Shown here: piece by piece, positions 36,089 through 45,046 of the stretch
How the letters are laid out: the number at the start of each line of letters is the position of its first letter
How positions within the stretch are numbered: the first letter of the stretch is position 1
Assembly: GCF_900129465.1 (NCBI RefSeq)
Contig: NZ_FSRA01000001.1
Coordinates: 2,234,482 to 2,298,481 of the forward strand
Direction of reading: 5' to 3'
DNA: 64,000 bases
From: Chitinophaga niabensis
Lineage (GTDB): Bacteria; Bacteroidota; Bacteroidia; Chitinophagales; Chitinophagaceae
Translations under genes and position numbers: made by a program
Notes under the pieces: generated by a model
The model's input: only the letters and a program-made list of their open reading frames with translations
Databases searched by the model: none
Told to the model about the DNA's origin: nothing

Positions 36089-36766
36089 TTATCTGTTAGG
36101 TATAGTAGCGAGGATCGCGTTTAAAGCTGCACGGTCCAGGCCGTCATGATCAGAAATAGACCACACCAGGTCCTGTACATCTGAATTGACGTCTAAGTAG
36201 TCATTGTATACAGGGTATTCACTTTGTTCCAGTTTCTTGTTCTTCAGCAGGTTGATCAGCTCTCTCATCAATACACTGTTAGAAACAGGGCCTAAGGTGT
36301 AGATAGCGCTTTCCCGGCTCGCATGTTTGGTTGCATTGATACAATACGAATCGAGGCTTACACGGGTAAGTTTGTTCGCTTTCAGCGTAATACGCGTTTC
36401 CTGGATAACAATACCATGCTGGTATTCCTGGGCATTGGTGGCAAGGATGATAAGGCCGGCTGGTATAACGAGCGTGACGTCTTCCTGTTTACTGTTGAAG
36501 ATAGCCACACAAACTTCTACGAGGCTACCACTACCTACCTGGTAAACAGTGTCACAGTCGTCACCTTTAATAGTTCCTACAACTGAGATACCTGTTGGCA
36601 GCACGAACTGTTCTCCATCAGGCGTTCCCGTGTTCTCTCCCATTCCCCGGATCTTACCGGGTTGTTCTGTGGGTTTATTATCGCCTCCCTTTTTCTTACA
36701 GGCGTTAAAAGTAAAGGCCATTAATAGGGCCGCCGTTAACAATACAAAGGATTGTTTCATTTTCAT
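36089..36766 (-). CDS. Putative lipoprotein of unknown function
   Basis: 225 residues with a lipobox FNAC and a charged linker after it (KKKGGDNKPTEQPGKIRGMGENTG). The folded part contains 'LVEVCVAIFNSKQEDVTLVIPAGLIILATNAQEYQHGIVIQETRITLKANKLTRVSLDSYCINATKHASRES', with conserved-looking cysteines and a beta-sandwich character, then a helical C-terminus. No family recognised. A strong terminator follows, and the gene stands alone. Confidence 0.7.
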   Translation of the reverse strand: MKMKQSFVLLTAALLMAFTFNACKKKGGDNKPTEQPGKIRGMGENTGTPDGEQFVLPTGISVVGTIKGDDCDTVYQVGSGSLVEVCVAIFNSKQEDVTLVIPAGLIILATNAQEYQHGIVIQETRITLKANKLTRVSLDSYCINATKHASRESAIYTLGPVSNSVLMRELINLLKNKKLEQSEYPVYNDYLDVNSDVQDLVWSISDHDGLDRAALNAILATIPNR

Positions 36767-36890
36767 ATAGTTTGGTTTCCGGAGGCAAAAATAATACCCT
36801 GTGTGTGATTATTTTGCAGCAGGTGCAAAAATACAGGGATACCGGGAAGGATGATCTACTGGTTTTTTGGTAGTTTTTCTGACAGAATGA

Positions 36891-36921
36891 AATAAGGCAG
36901 GTGAAGATCACCTGCCTTATT
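36891..36921 (-). terminator. 14-bp perfect hairpin after the GH127-like gene
   Basis: AATAAGGCAGGTGA (36891-36904) and TCACCTGCCTTATT (36908-36921) form a perfect stem with a 3-nt loop, directly after the stop codon at 36924 of the minus-strand gene. It lacks a long T-run but is well placed to end the transcript. Confidence 0.7.
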
Positions 36922-36923
36922 AC

Positions 36924-38870
36924 CTAACGTTTGTTTAATACGGGAAACTGTGAGATCCTCAGGTTCGTGCAGCCATAGGGCACCAGGGTGATCTCTTCTT
37001 CTTCCTTCGCAGATTCAAACCGGTACGTCATGCTGTAGGGCAAGGGGCCTGCCATTTCGTTGTATAATTGCCAGGAGGGAATGCGCCTCGCTTTGGTTTT
37101 TATGCTGATGGGTGCATTCTCCAGGTTCCAGGGATATTTGTTCACCGCATTACTTTGCGATACTTTGTAATGGTCCTCCATTTTATCCCTGCCGGTTTGG
37201 ATCAGGCCATAATTCCAGGGTGTGGTGGGGCGTACTTCGTAGAATTCTTCGCCACCATAGGAACCGGGAGGGTTAGGGTTTTTCACCATTTTCATTTCCT
37301 CTCCTATTTTTAATCCGTAAGTAAGCGGGCCGCGTTCTATGGAAACGGAATTCTCCTGCCAGGTGTTCCTGAAAATATGCATGGGTAAATGAAGTTCCAC
37401 CACATCACCGGATTTCCATTCACGATCTATTTTTACGACCTGGTTTCCTTCTGATTGCTTCCAGGTTTGGCCGTTTATTTTAATAGTGGCGTTCTTACAC
37501 CATGCAGGTACACGCAGGTGAAAAGGGAACTTTGACTTTTTTACGGCACTAAAGGTGAATTTGATATCCTCACTGAAAGGGTAATTCGTTTCCTCCTTAA
37601 TGGTAACCTCTTTTGTTTTTACTTCACTGGGAGAATATACCAATGCAGCCAAACCGCCGTCTGCCGTGGCATACCAGAGGTTCTGCGTGAATTTCGGCCA
37701 GCCCTGGTGCATGTTGGCTGTGCAGCAGGGATAACCGGTGAGCAGGCCGTAACATACATCGGTACCATCATGATTGGTGTCAAAGTTGCGCATTTTGGTA
37801 GTTGCCATTACCTGGTTGGCCTGCTGGAAGTACTGGCGGTACATAAAATCATCTGTGGCCTGTGCAGGTAATGCATTGAAAGCGATCTTTTCCAGGTGAT
37901 CTGCATAGCTTACCTGGCCCGTGATCTCCAGGATGCTTTCCAGGGAGAACATCATCTCTACTGCCGAACAAAATTCAGAACCCTGCGTGGGATTGTTGCC
38001 GTGGAGGGCTTCGTCTCCTCCGTATAATCCATGCGCCAGGCCATTGAATTTGCGGATGTCAGCAAAACCGGTTCTTACGGCGTCGAGGTATTTTTGCTCT
38101 TTGTGACGTTGATAGTAAATGATGGGCTCCTTGATGCCTTGTGCAAGATTTACACAGTGAATGCTTCCGTTAGTGGCCAGCATATTCCTTTCCAGGAATG
38201 CGGTGGTATAATCGAAGGTTTGTTTGTGAATGAGTTCACCGAGTTCTAACAGGAAAGGTTCCTTCGTGATATCGTAAAGCCAGTATACCACCATCAGGTT
38301 ATCCCCGCCGCGGTATCTTGCCCAGAAGGTCCATTTATCGAGCGGATTGTTGGGGAGTTCTTTGAGTTGATAGCGGAAATAATTGGTCATTAGCTTAATA
38401 ACTCTTTGATCCTGCGTGGCAGAATAGTATTGTTTGAGTACTTTCAGCATCACCATTTTTGGCCACCAGTCACGGCTGTTATCTCTTTGTACGCCAGGTT
38501 CGGGGCCGTAATCTTTTGAGGGGCCGAAATAGCCATCCGGCTGCTGGCTGTTGATGGTCCATTCTATCCATGGTTTGGTTTTGGCAATGAGTGCTTTATC
38601 ATCCAAAATATAGGCAAGTGGCAATAGGCCGTCTATCCAGTAAGGGCCCCGCTCCCATTGGTCGCCATCACCTCCCAGCCATCCGTTGCGGTTGTTCATC
38701 ACTAAGGGATAAAGTTTATCCAGGTTGCCGGTGGAGCCGGTTTTCTGGCGTACCAGCATTTCTTTGAGCCATCCATCGGCTTTGATGGCGCCGAGGGGGA
38801 GTTCTTTGTAAGGGTTCTGAGCGCTTGTTTGCAATGCGCACACGAGGAATAGTAGGAATAATGATCTCAT
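36924..38870 (-). CDS. GH127-like (DUF1680) beta-L-arabinofuranosidase-family enzyme
   Basis: About 648 residues from the ATG at 38870, which begins a signal peptide (MRSLFLLFLVCALQTSAQ). The (alpha/alpha)6 barrel pattern is clear: 'GDQWERGPYWIDGLLPLAYIL', 'WPKMVMLKVLKQYYSAT' and 'GLYGGDEALHG'. The family's Glu-x-Cys and Cys-Cys metal/nucleophile elements are present as 'GSEFCSAVEMM' and 'LLTGYPCCTANMHQGW'. It is distantly related to the GH127 enzyme at 20201 and may belong to a sister family, so linkage specificity is uncertain. It is the second gene of an operon with the SASA-type esterase. Confidence 0.85.
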   Translation of the reverse strand: MRSLFLLFLVCALQTSAQNPYKELPLGAIKADGWLKEMLVRQKTGSTGNLDKLYPLVMNNRNGWLGGDGDQWERGPYWIDGLLPLAYILDDKALIAKTKPWIEWTINSQQPDGYFGPSKDYGPEPGVQRDNSRDWWPKMVMLKVLKQYYSATQDQRVIKLMTNYFRYQLKELPNNPLDKWTFWARYRGGDNLMVVYWLYDITKEPFLLELGELIHKQTFDYTTAFLERNMLATNGSIHCVNLAQGIKEPIIYYQRHKEQKYLDAVRTGFADIRKFNGLAHGLYGGDEALHGNNPTQGSEFCSAVEMMFSLESILEITGQVSYADHLEKIAFNALPAQATDDFMYRQYFQQANQVMATTKMRNFDTNHDGTDVCYGLLTGYPCCTANMHQGWPKFTQNLWYATADGGLAALVYSPSEVKTKEVTIKEETNYPFSEDIKFTFSAVKKSKFPFHLRVPAWCKNATIKINGQTWKQSEGNQVVKIDREWKSGDVVELHLPMHIFRNTWQENSVSIERGPLTYGLKIGEEMKMVKNPNPPGSYGGEEFYEVRPTTPWNYGLIQTGRDKMEDHYKVSQSNAVNKYPWNLENAPISIKTKARRIPSWQLYNEMAGPLPYSMTYRFESAKEEEEITLVPYGCTNLRISQFPVLNKR

Positions 38871-38943
38871 GCGGGTTAAATTAATGCGATAAAAGATAAA
38901 GAGATAGTCAATTTGCATCATAATCTCATGTATTCGTATCAAA

Positions 38944-39693
38944 TTATAGCTGCTTCATTTTTTCCGCATACCTTTTTCCGAATAAACGCTGCGAGGCAGC
39001 ATCTATATGCAGGTTGTCCGCATTAGGCGTGAGCCCTTTCCCGGATACCACACCATAAAACTTTAATTTTTTGCCGGCCTCGTATAATTGGGTATTTATT
39101 GCTGCTGCGCGTTTATTGAATTCAGGGAGTTCGCCTGCAATGAATGGTAATTTAGGCAGGTTAAATTCTTTCCTGAACCTGATCACCAGGCTTTCCAGTT
39201 TGCCGGCATAGCGCGCTGCTTTTTCGGGTGCGGAATCTGATTCGCCCTGGTGCCATAAAATTCCCTTCAGGGTTCCTTCCTTCATGGCGAGTTTCGTTCT
39301 CATGATAGCATTATCCCAGGGGTAGGATTTGGTTTGTTCCCAGTATTGGTTATAGCGCCAGTGATCTATCCCGGAGCCACCGGCGGCACAGGGGATCAGG
39401 CCTATTACGATGTCCGGGTCCTGCTTCAGCATTTCGCGGGCAAAGCTTAATCCCGGGCCCACACCGGCGGCACTTTTATCGAAATGAACGGGGTCTTTGG
39501 CTATTACCCAGTTGCCTTCTTTGTTCAGGCTCAATATTCGCGGGTTTCCGATGGTGTCTTCCGGTTCCACGATACCTCTTCCTGCCATATTGGACTGGCC
39601 CGCCAGGAGGTATAGATGGAAGTTTTGCTTTTTGGTTTGGGCATGCAGTGCCGCTGTAGATAAGAGCGCTATGCAAAAAAGGATCATTTTCAT
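38944..39693 (-). CDS. SGNH/SASA-type carbohydrate acetylesterase
   Basis: 249 residues with a signal peptide ending in LHAQ. The block I motif 'LLAGQSNMAGRG' provides the catalytic serine; 'ILWHQGESDS' and 'ADNLHIDAASQRLFGKRYA' carry the remaining family residues, including the C-terminal DxxH. This is the sialate O-acetylesterase-like group (DUF303/CE6-like), which in plant-degrading bacteria removes acetyl groups from xylan or pectin. It precedes the GH127-like gene by about 73 nt and the two are probably co-transcribed. The -7 box TATCTTTG (minus strand, 39699-39706) is 5 nt from the ATG. Confidence 0.88.
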   Translation of the reverse strand: MKMILFCIALLSTAALHAQTKKQNFHLYLLAGQSNMAGRGIVEPEDTIGNPRILSLNKEGNWVIAKDPVHFDKSAAGVGPGLSFAREMLKQDPDIVIGLIPCAAGGSGIDHWRYNQYWEQTKSYPWDNAIMRTKLAMKEGTLKGILWHQGESDSAPEKAARYAGKLESLVIRFRKEFNLPKLPFIAGELPEFNKRAAAINTQLYEAGKKLKFYGVVSGKGLTPNADNLHIDAASQRLFGKRYAEKMKQL

Positions 39694-39822
39694 GTATGCA
39701 AAGATATTTTTAATGGAATTTTAAGTTTTGCAAATAATTTTTTCTTTTTAAATTGTTCGCCGTTTAGGAAAGGTAAATAGCTATTATTTCATAAAAGAAT
39801 ATAATCATTATTTATTAATCTT

Positions 39823-40650
39823 ATGTTAGCACGTAAAGTAAAGTACCAGCGGCCGATCAAGGCACTTTTTCTATTCTGCGTTTTATTCAGTTTTCAGGGG
39901 ATGGCACAACAGACCAGCCCGCCATTCACAGCAAGGTTGATCAACCTTGAAGCAGCAGCCAACACCACGTTCACCTACAATGCCAGGCTTACCAATTCCG
40001 CCAAAGTTCCGCGGGTCTACCAGCTCTCAGCCAATGTACCTCCCGGGTGGAACATTGCCTACAAAACGGAAGGTTACCAGGTAACTTCCATCAACGTTGA
40101 TTCGGGAAAAACGCAGGACATCAACATAGAGATCAATCCTGCTTTAGAAACCAAACCGGGTAAATACAACATCACAGTTACTGCATTAACGGGAGCAGAT
40201 TCCCTCAAACTAAACCTGGAAGCGGTGGTGAAGGGTACTTATAACGTTACACTTTCCACGCCCTCCGGCAGGCTCAGCGATGATATCACAGAAGGCAGCC
40301 GCAGGGAAATACAGCTGGTGGTAAAGAACACAGGCAGCATAATGCTGGACAACCTGGAACTTTCCGCACAGGCCCCTCCCCAATGGGAAGCCAGCTTTTC
40401 GCCGGCTACCATTAAACAGCTGGAACCCAATAAGGAATCCACGGTTACCGTTACACTGAAAGTACCCAATAAAACTATCGCCGGTGATTACGTAACTACT
40501 TTCACCGTTAAGAATAACAACGCCACATCAAATGCCGCTTTCCGCATGACGGTTAAAACCTCTATCCTCACGGGATGGCTGGGCATACTGATCATACTCG
40601 TAGCGCTGGGCGCTGTTTATTACCTTATCCGTAAATATGGCAGGAGATAG
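39823..40650 (+). CDS. NEW3-domain membrane-anchored protein
   Basis: 275 residues: a signal peptide ending in QGMAQ, two tandem Ig-like NEW3 (alpha-galactosidase-associated) domains ('TFTYNARLTNSAKVPRVYQLSANVPPGWNI' and 'IQLVVKNTGSIMLDNLELSAQAPPQWEASFSPATI'), and a C-terminal transmembrane helix with a basic tail ('GWLGILIILVALGAVYYLIRKYGRR'). It lies 6 nt upstream of the ABC ATPase gene and is the first gene of a three-gene operon. This arrangement is widespread; the NEW3 protein presumably presents or binds an extracytoplasmic substrate for the exporter. Confidence 0.88.
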   Translation: MLARKVKYQRPIKALFLFCVLFSFQGMAQQTSPPFTARLINLEAAANTTFTYNARLTNSAKVPRVYQLSANVPPGWNIAYKTEGYQVTSINVDSGKTQDINIEINPALETKPGKYNITVTALTGADSLKLNLEAVVKGTYNVTLSTPSGRLSDDITEGSRREIQLVVKNTGSIMLDNLELSAQAPPQWEASFSPATIKQLEPNKESTVTVTLKVPNKTIAGDYVTTFTVKNNNATSNAAFRMTVKTSILTGWLGILIILVALGAVYYLIRKYGRR

Positions 40651-40656
40651 TACGTT

Positions 40657-41655
40657 ATGGAACAACCAATCATCGAGATCGTTGGGCTGACCAAATACTA
40701 CGGCTCCCTGAAGGCCGTGGACAATCTGCATCTGTCTATCAACAAAGGTGAGATCTTTGGATTGCTGGGTCCTAACGGGGCCGGTAAATCCACTACCATA
40801 CTCATGTTGCTTGGTTTAACAGAACCATCCTCCGGCATGGCGCAGATCTGCGGCATCAATGCCTCCCGTAATCCCATTCCTGTTAAACGCAAAGTGGGTT
40901 ATATGCCGGATAACGTAGGCTTTTATAATGAACTCACTGCGCTGGAAAACCTTACCTATATAGGACGGCTGAACGGCATCCCGGCAGCAGAAGACCGGGC
41001 CCGTGAAATGCTTACGGAAGTTGGGCTGGAAGCTGCCATGCATAAGAAAACAGGTACCTTTTCCCGGGGCATGAAGCAACGGCTTGGGCTGGCAGATGTA
41101 TTGATCAAACAACCGGAAGTGATCATCCTGGATGAACCTACGCTCGGGATTGACCCTACAGGAGTAAGGGATTTCCTGGCACTCATCCAGCAGCTGAGTG
41201 AGCAGCGCGGGCTTACCATCCTCCTCTCCTCTCATCACCTGCACCAGGTGCAACAGGTATGTAATCGTGTAGGCATCTTCGTGGGCGGGCAATTACTGGC
41301 AGAAGGGAATGTAAACAAGCTGGCGGCCGAACTGTTTAAAGCGGCTCCTTATGTAGTGCAGATAACCGGTTCCGGCAAAGTACCTGAAAGCGAAGTACTG
41401 CAAATGCCGGGAATTGAAAAGGTGACGGTAACAGATGCGGCAGTGGAGATCTCCGGACAGCAGGATATTACGCCGGACCTTGTGCGGCTCTTTGTGAGCA
41501 AGGGTTTTGATATCAGCAGCGTGCAGAAGAAAAGTTATGGCCTGGATGAGATCTATCAACAATATTTTGAAAATAATATAAAGGAAAACGTTTCTAATGA
41601 AAAGTCAAGCGGCCTTTTTCAACGGTCTTTTTTCGGCAGGTTCAAAAAGCGTTAG
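40657..41655 (+). CDS. ABC transporter ATP-binding protein
   Basis: 332 residues. All nucleotide-binding motifs are present: Walker A 'GPNGAGKST' near residue 40, signature 'FSRGMKQRLGL', Walker B 'VIILDEPTLGID' and the H-loop 'LLSSHHLHQVQQV'. The C-terminal 100 residues form a regulatory extension typical of NosF/CcmA-like ATPases. It pairs with the permease that starts 59 nt before its own stop codon and with the NEW3 protein upstream. Probably exports or flips a lipid, glycan or small molecule. Confidence 0.95.
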   Translation: MEQPIIEIVGLTKYYGSLKAVDNLHLSINKGEIFGLLGPNGAGKSTTILMLLGLTEPSSGMAQICGINASRNPIPVKRKVGYMPDNVGFYNELTALENLTYIGRLNGIPAAEDRAREMLTEVGLEAAMHKKTGTFSRGMKQRLGLADVLIKQPEVIILDEPTLGIDPTGVRDFLALIQQLSEQRGLTILLSSHHLHQVQQVCNRVGIFVGGQLLAEGNVNKLAAELFKAAPYVVQITGSGKVPESEVLQMPGIEKVTVTDAAVEISGQQDITPDLVRLFVSKGFDISSVQKKSYGLDEIYQQYFENNIKENVSNEKSSGLFQRSFFGRFKKR

Positions 41656-42604
41656 TCCCTCTCCGTTCTTTGTAATGGTGAGAAAGGAAGTGGCAGACCA
41701 GGTACGCAGCTGGCGGTTTATCATCCTGGCGGGATTGATACTGCTTACCTTCTTTGCGTCCATGTATGTGTCTATGATCAATATCAGCAAAGCCGTTTCA
41801 AACTATGACGATCCGGACAGGTTGTTCTTATACCTGAAACTGCTGACCACATCGGATGGAGCGCTGCCGCCTTTCCATGTATTCATTGGTTTCCTGGGGC
41901 CATTGCTGGGGATCAGTCTTGGTTTTGATGCTATTAATTCCGAACAGTCCAATGGTACGCTGATCAGGCTGATGGCGCAGCCTGTTTACAGGGATTCCGT
42001 GATCAATGCTAAATTTGTGGCATCGCTGATCGTGATCAGCACCCTTTTCCTTTCCCTCAACCTGCTAATGATCGGCGGCGGACTGTATATTACCGGTGTA
42101 AGCATAGAGCCATCTGAATGTATACGGATCCTTGGCTTTGTATTACTGAGCATTATTTACGTGGCATTCTGGCTGAACCTCTCCATACTTTTATCCGTTA
42201 AGTTCAAACAGGCGGCCACCTCAGCGCTTACGGCGATTGCTATCTGGCTGTTCTTTACGGTGTTCTACCAGATCATCCTGAATATTGCGATCAAGGCATT
42301 CCTGCCTGATCCCAATCAGCTCACGCAGGACCAGGTGATCTCTTATAACGGCATCATCTTAACCTTCCTGCGTTTGGTACCGAGCCAGTTGTATGCGGAT
42401 GCTACCACTACCCTGCTGATGCCTTCCGTGCGCAGCCTGGGGCCATTGACCATGGAACAGATGGCGGGGGCTATTCCTTCTCCTTTATCAGTAAGGGAAA
42501 GCCTGCTGGTGGTATGGCCACAGGTGAGCGGGTTGATCGCAGCTACGGTGGTATGTTTCGCGCTTTCCTATTACCTCTTTATGCGGAGGGAGATAAGAAC
42601 GTAA
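41597..42604 (+). CDS. ABC-2-type transporter permease
   Basis: 335 residues with about six hydrophobic helices (for example 'FIILAGLILLTFFASMYVSMINI', 'VIVISTLFLSLNLLMIGGGLYI', 'IAIWLFFTVFYQIILNIAI', 'AATVVCFALSYYLFM'), matching NosY-type permeases. The start at 41597 overlaps the ATPase gene by 59 nt but is preceded by AAGGAAAA at a good spacing; an alternative start is the ATG at 41675, just after the ATPase stop. Forms the membrane part of the exporter encoded by this operon. Confidence 0.9.
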   Translation: MKSQAAFFNGLFSAGSKSVSPSPFFVMVRKEVADQVRSWRFIILAGLILLTFFASMYVSMINISKAVSNYDDPDRLFLYLKLLTTSDGALPPFHVFIGFLGPLLGISLGFDAINSEQSNGTLIRLMAQPVYRDSVINAKFVASLIVISTLFLSLNLLMIGGGLYITGVSIEPSECIRILGFVLLSIIYVAFWLNLSILLSVKFKQAATSALTAIAIWLFFTVFYQIILNIAIKAFLPDPNQLTQDQVISYNGIILTFLRLVPSQLYADATTTLLMPSVRSLGPLTMEQMAGAIPSPLSVRESLLVVWPQVSGLIAATVVCFALSYYLFMRREIRT

Positions 42605-42690
42605 GCTGCTTAGCTGTTTTGTCGGAAATCACCCTTAAGTTGTCGTTATTGCACCGGGTCAAACCCCGAAATGTGTTCCATATTTGGGGT

Positions 42691-43533
42691 ATGAAAATTC
42701 TATTCCTTTTAATTGCAATAATTATGACAGCATCTTCATCAAATGCCCAGATCAAACCTCTGGACAGCGGCTACGCAGCGGTTAATGGCATCAAAGTTTA
42801 TTACGAAGTATATGGTGAGGGCCGGCCTATCGTTTTACTACATGGCGCTTATATGACCATTAGCAGCAATTGGGGTCAGTTGATCCCCGAGCTGTCTAAA
42901 ACGAGAAAAGTGATCGCCATCGAATTACAGGGGCATGGGCATACACCGTATTCAGAGAGAAAACTATCCCGTGCTACTTTAGCAAGCGATGTGGAAGGCG
43001 TAATGGACCACCTGAAAATAGACAGCGCAGATGTACTGGGCTATAGTTTTGGTGGCTCAGTGGCCTACCAGTTCGCCATTCAAAGCCCTCAGCGCTTAAA
43101 TAAATTAGTGATCATTTCTGCTGCTTATAAAAGTACCGGCTGGATGCCCGAAGTAACCAATGCGTTTAAAAACCTGAAGCCCGAACTTTTTGAGAACACG
43201 CCTATGCACACGGCATACGATGCAGTGGCGCCTGATAAAACAAAATGGCCAAACTTCCTGGAGCAGATGATGGCTTCTGCCCGTGAACCATACGATCTGG
43301 GGGACGACAACATTGCGAAGATCTCCGCACCCGTATTGATCATCTCCGGCGACAATGATGGCATGGATAAAATTGAGCTGATAAAAACATATCAACTATT
43401 GGGAGGTGCCGTGATCGGCGATTTCGGAGCCATGCCAAAATCACAACTGGCCGTTGTTCCTGCGCAGAGCCACGTTAGCCTGATGAAGCAGACCAAAACG
43501 ATACTGGGCTACCTGGATAGTTTTTTACAGTAG
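42691..43533 (+). CDS. Alpha/beta hydrolase, exported
   Basis: About 280 residues from the ATG at 42691, which opens a signal peptide (MKILFLLIAIIMTASSSNAQ). Core motifs: 'IVLLHGAYMTISSNWGQLIPEL', nucleophile elbow 'VLGYSFGGSVAYQFA', acid in 'IISGDNDGMDKIEL' and base in 'VVPAQSHVSLM'. This is a generic alpha/beta hydrolase near the 3-oxoadipate enol-lactonase / carboxylesterase group; substrate unknown. A one-mismatch -7 box CATATTTG ends 4 nt before the ATG. The 3' end overlaps the convergent dehalogenase-like gene by 9 nt. Confidence 0.85.
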   Translation: MKILFLLIAIIMTASSSNAQIKPLDSGYAAVNGIKVYYEVYGEGRPIVLLHGAYMTISSNWGQLIPELSKTRKVIAIELQGHGHTPYSERKLSRATLASDVEGVMDHLKIDSADVLGYSFGGSVAYQFAIQSPQRLNKLVIISAAYKSTGWMPEVTNAFKNLKPELFENTPMHTAYDAVAPDKTKWPNFLEQMMASAREPYDLGDDNIAKISAPVLIISGDNDGMDKIELIKTYQLLGGAVIGDFGAMPKSQLAVVPAQSHVSLMKQTKTILGYLDSFLQ

Positions 43534-44388
43534 TGATAAAAAACTGCGTATCGCATTGGTTACTTTTACGGGTTGCTCTTCCTGCGGGAAATGCCCTGCG
43601 GTTTCCAGTTTTACCGTTGTGGCATTGGGGAATCCGGTCAGGAACTTATCCAGGTAAGCCGGTTTGATCACAGGGTCTTTCATACCCCAGATGAACAGTG
43701 TTGGTTTGTTTGCTATAGGTTGCTTTGTTTGCCATAGCGATTCAAACCAATCCTGATCGTTGAGCAATGATCTTGCAAAAGCGAGTGCTCCCATGCGCTC
43801 GCTTTTGTTTTGAAAAGGTTTTGTGTATTGGGATAATAACGCTTTGGGAAGTTTGTTATCGCCAAACGATTTTGGTAAGATGAATTTTGGAGAGAAATTC
43901 AGGTAGCGGTATAAGAATGGCAATAAGGGACTGTTCAGCACCTTACTTACTTTAATGAAGTCCGGATCTGCTTTGCTGCTCCATAACCAGGAGTTTAAGA
44001 CGATCATGTTCTTTATTCTGCCGGGGTGTTTTATGGCTACGTTCAATCCTATCGGGCCACCGAAATCATGTACCACTAAAGTGATATCCTGTAAGTTCTT
44101 TTCTGCGATGAATGCTTCCAGCGTTCTGCTGTGGTGCTGCGTGGAGTAATCATATTTTCCCGGCTTATCGGAAAGCCCGAAGCCGATGTGATCAATGGCA
44201 ATACAGCGGTGGGTTTTCCTCAGTTCCTTCATGATGTACCGGAAATCGAAGCTCCAGGAAGGGGTTCCGTGAATGAATAAAATAGTTTCCCCCTGCCCTT
44301 CTTCGATGTAATGCAGTTTGTGCCCGTTGATGTGGAAGTATTTGGAGGGGAAAGGATATTCGCTCTTATTTAGCCAGTCGTGTTTCAT
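43525..44388 (-). CDS. Haloalkane-dehalogenase-like alpha/beta hydrolase
   Basis: 287 residues, cytosolic. The sequence follows the haloalkane dehalogenase pattern: 'FIHGTPSWSFDFRYIMKEL', 'AIDHIGFGLSDKP', nucleophile D108 in 'LVVHDFGGPIGLN' and base H in 'TAGHFPQEEQP'. The halide-binding residues are not standard: the tryptophan that normally follows the nucleophile is F109, and the HGNP asparagine position is T42. It may therefore act on a substrate other than haloalkanes, for example as a fluoroacetate- or epoxide-type hydrolase. It overlaps the convergent hydrolase by 9 nt. Confidence 0.85.
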   Translation of the reverse strand: MKHDWLNKSEYPFPSKYFHINGHKLHYIEEGQGETILFIHGTPSWSFDFRYIMKELRKTHRCIAIDHIGFGLSDKPGKYDYSTQHHSRTLEAFIAEKNLQDITLVVHDFGGPIGLNVAIKHPGRIKNMIVLNSWLWSSKADPDFIKVSKVLNSPLLPFLYRYLNFSPKFILPKSFGDNKLPKALLSQYTKPFQNKSERMGALAFARSLLNDQDWFESLWQTKQPIANKPTLFIWGMKDPVIKPAYLDKFLTGFPNATTVKLETAGHFPQEEQPVKVTNAIRSFLSLL

Positions 44389-44447
44389 CTCTTTTTATTT
44401 GCAAAGTTGGGGTGTACTTTCCAAATAAAAGTTCTTCTATACCAACA

Positions 44448-45017
44448 TCAGATCTTCACCGTATTAAACAACTTGCTGAAATTGGTAGGGCTGATACCTA
44501 AATAGGATGCGATATATTTATGGCTTACCAGGTGCAGCAGATGGGCACTTCGCTGGCAGAAGGCTTTATATCTTTCTTCCATGGTCAATGCCTTTAATTC
44601 ATGATGGCGGTTGATGACCCCTGCCAATACGGCTTCCGTCATCTTCCTGAACAACCTTTCTATCTGCCGGGACTGGTCGAACAGCTTTTGTAAGTCTTCA
44701 AACGAGATGTAATCCAGTTCGCTGTCAGTTAAGCAGCTGAGGTAACATTTTGAAGGGATTTGAAATGAAAATGATTCCGGGATAGCGCAGATGTTCGGGG
44801 GATAGGTGAAGGCAATCACTTCCGGTTTCTTTTCTGCGGCGAAGTAAGACATCTGGATGCCGTTCTTCACGAAGTACAGTTCCTTCTGCGTTTGGCCTGG
44901 AACAATGATGAGTTCGTTCTTTTTGAATGACCTTGTTTGCAACTGCGCTGTCAGCAGATCATCATCTTCCCTGCTGATGTTGTGAAAAAGCCTGAAGTAT
45001 TCATATTGTGTCATCAC
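44448..45017 (-). CDS. Crp/Fnr-family transcriptional regulator
   Basis: 189 residues. A cyclic-nucleotide-binding-like beta-roll ('QTRSFKKNELIIVPGQTQKELYFVKNGIQMSYF') is followed by the dimer helix ('IERLFRKMTEAVLAGVINRHHELKALTMEERYKAF') and an HTH 'VSHKYIASYLGISPTNFSKLF'. No FNR-type cysteine cluster is visible. The frame begins with GTG (45017) followed by ATG (45014). A perfect -7 box TATATTTG on the minus strand (45022-45029) ends 4 nt before the GTG. It shares a compact divergent promoter with the HNH gene. It may bind the TTGAT-N4-ATCAA box seen at 47035, but that is inference. Confidence 0.9.
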   Translation of the reverse strand: MMTQYEYFRLFHNISREDDDLLTAQLQTRSFKKNELIIVPGQTQKELYFVKNGIQMSYFAAEKKPEVIAFTYPPNICAIPESFSFQIPSKCYLSCLTDSELDYISFEDLQKLFDQSRQIERLFRKMTEAVLAGVINRHHELKALTMEERYKAFCQRSAHLLHLVSHKYIASYLGISPTNFSKLFNTVKI

Positions 45018-45046
45018 CCGCCAAATATATCTATTTTTGCCGCATG
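45012..45046. promoter_or_regulatory. Back-to-back divergent promoter of the Crp/Fnr and HNH genes
   Basis: The minus-strand box TATATTTG (45022-45029) and the plus-strand box TATTTTTG (45032-45039) are only 2 nt apart. Each ends exactly 4 nt before a start codon (GTG at 45017 minus; ATG at 45044 plus). Polymerase could occupy only one at a time, and both mRNAs are predicted to be leaderless. Confidence 0.55.
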
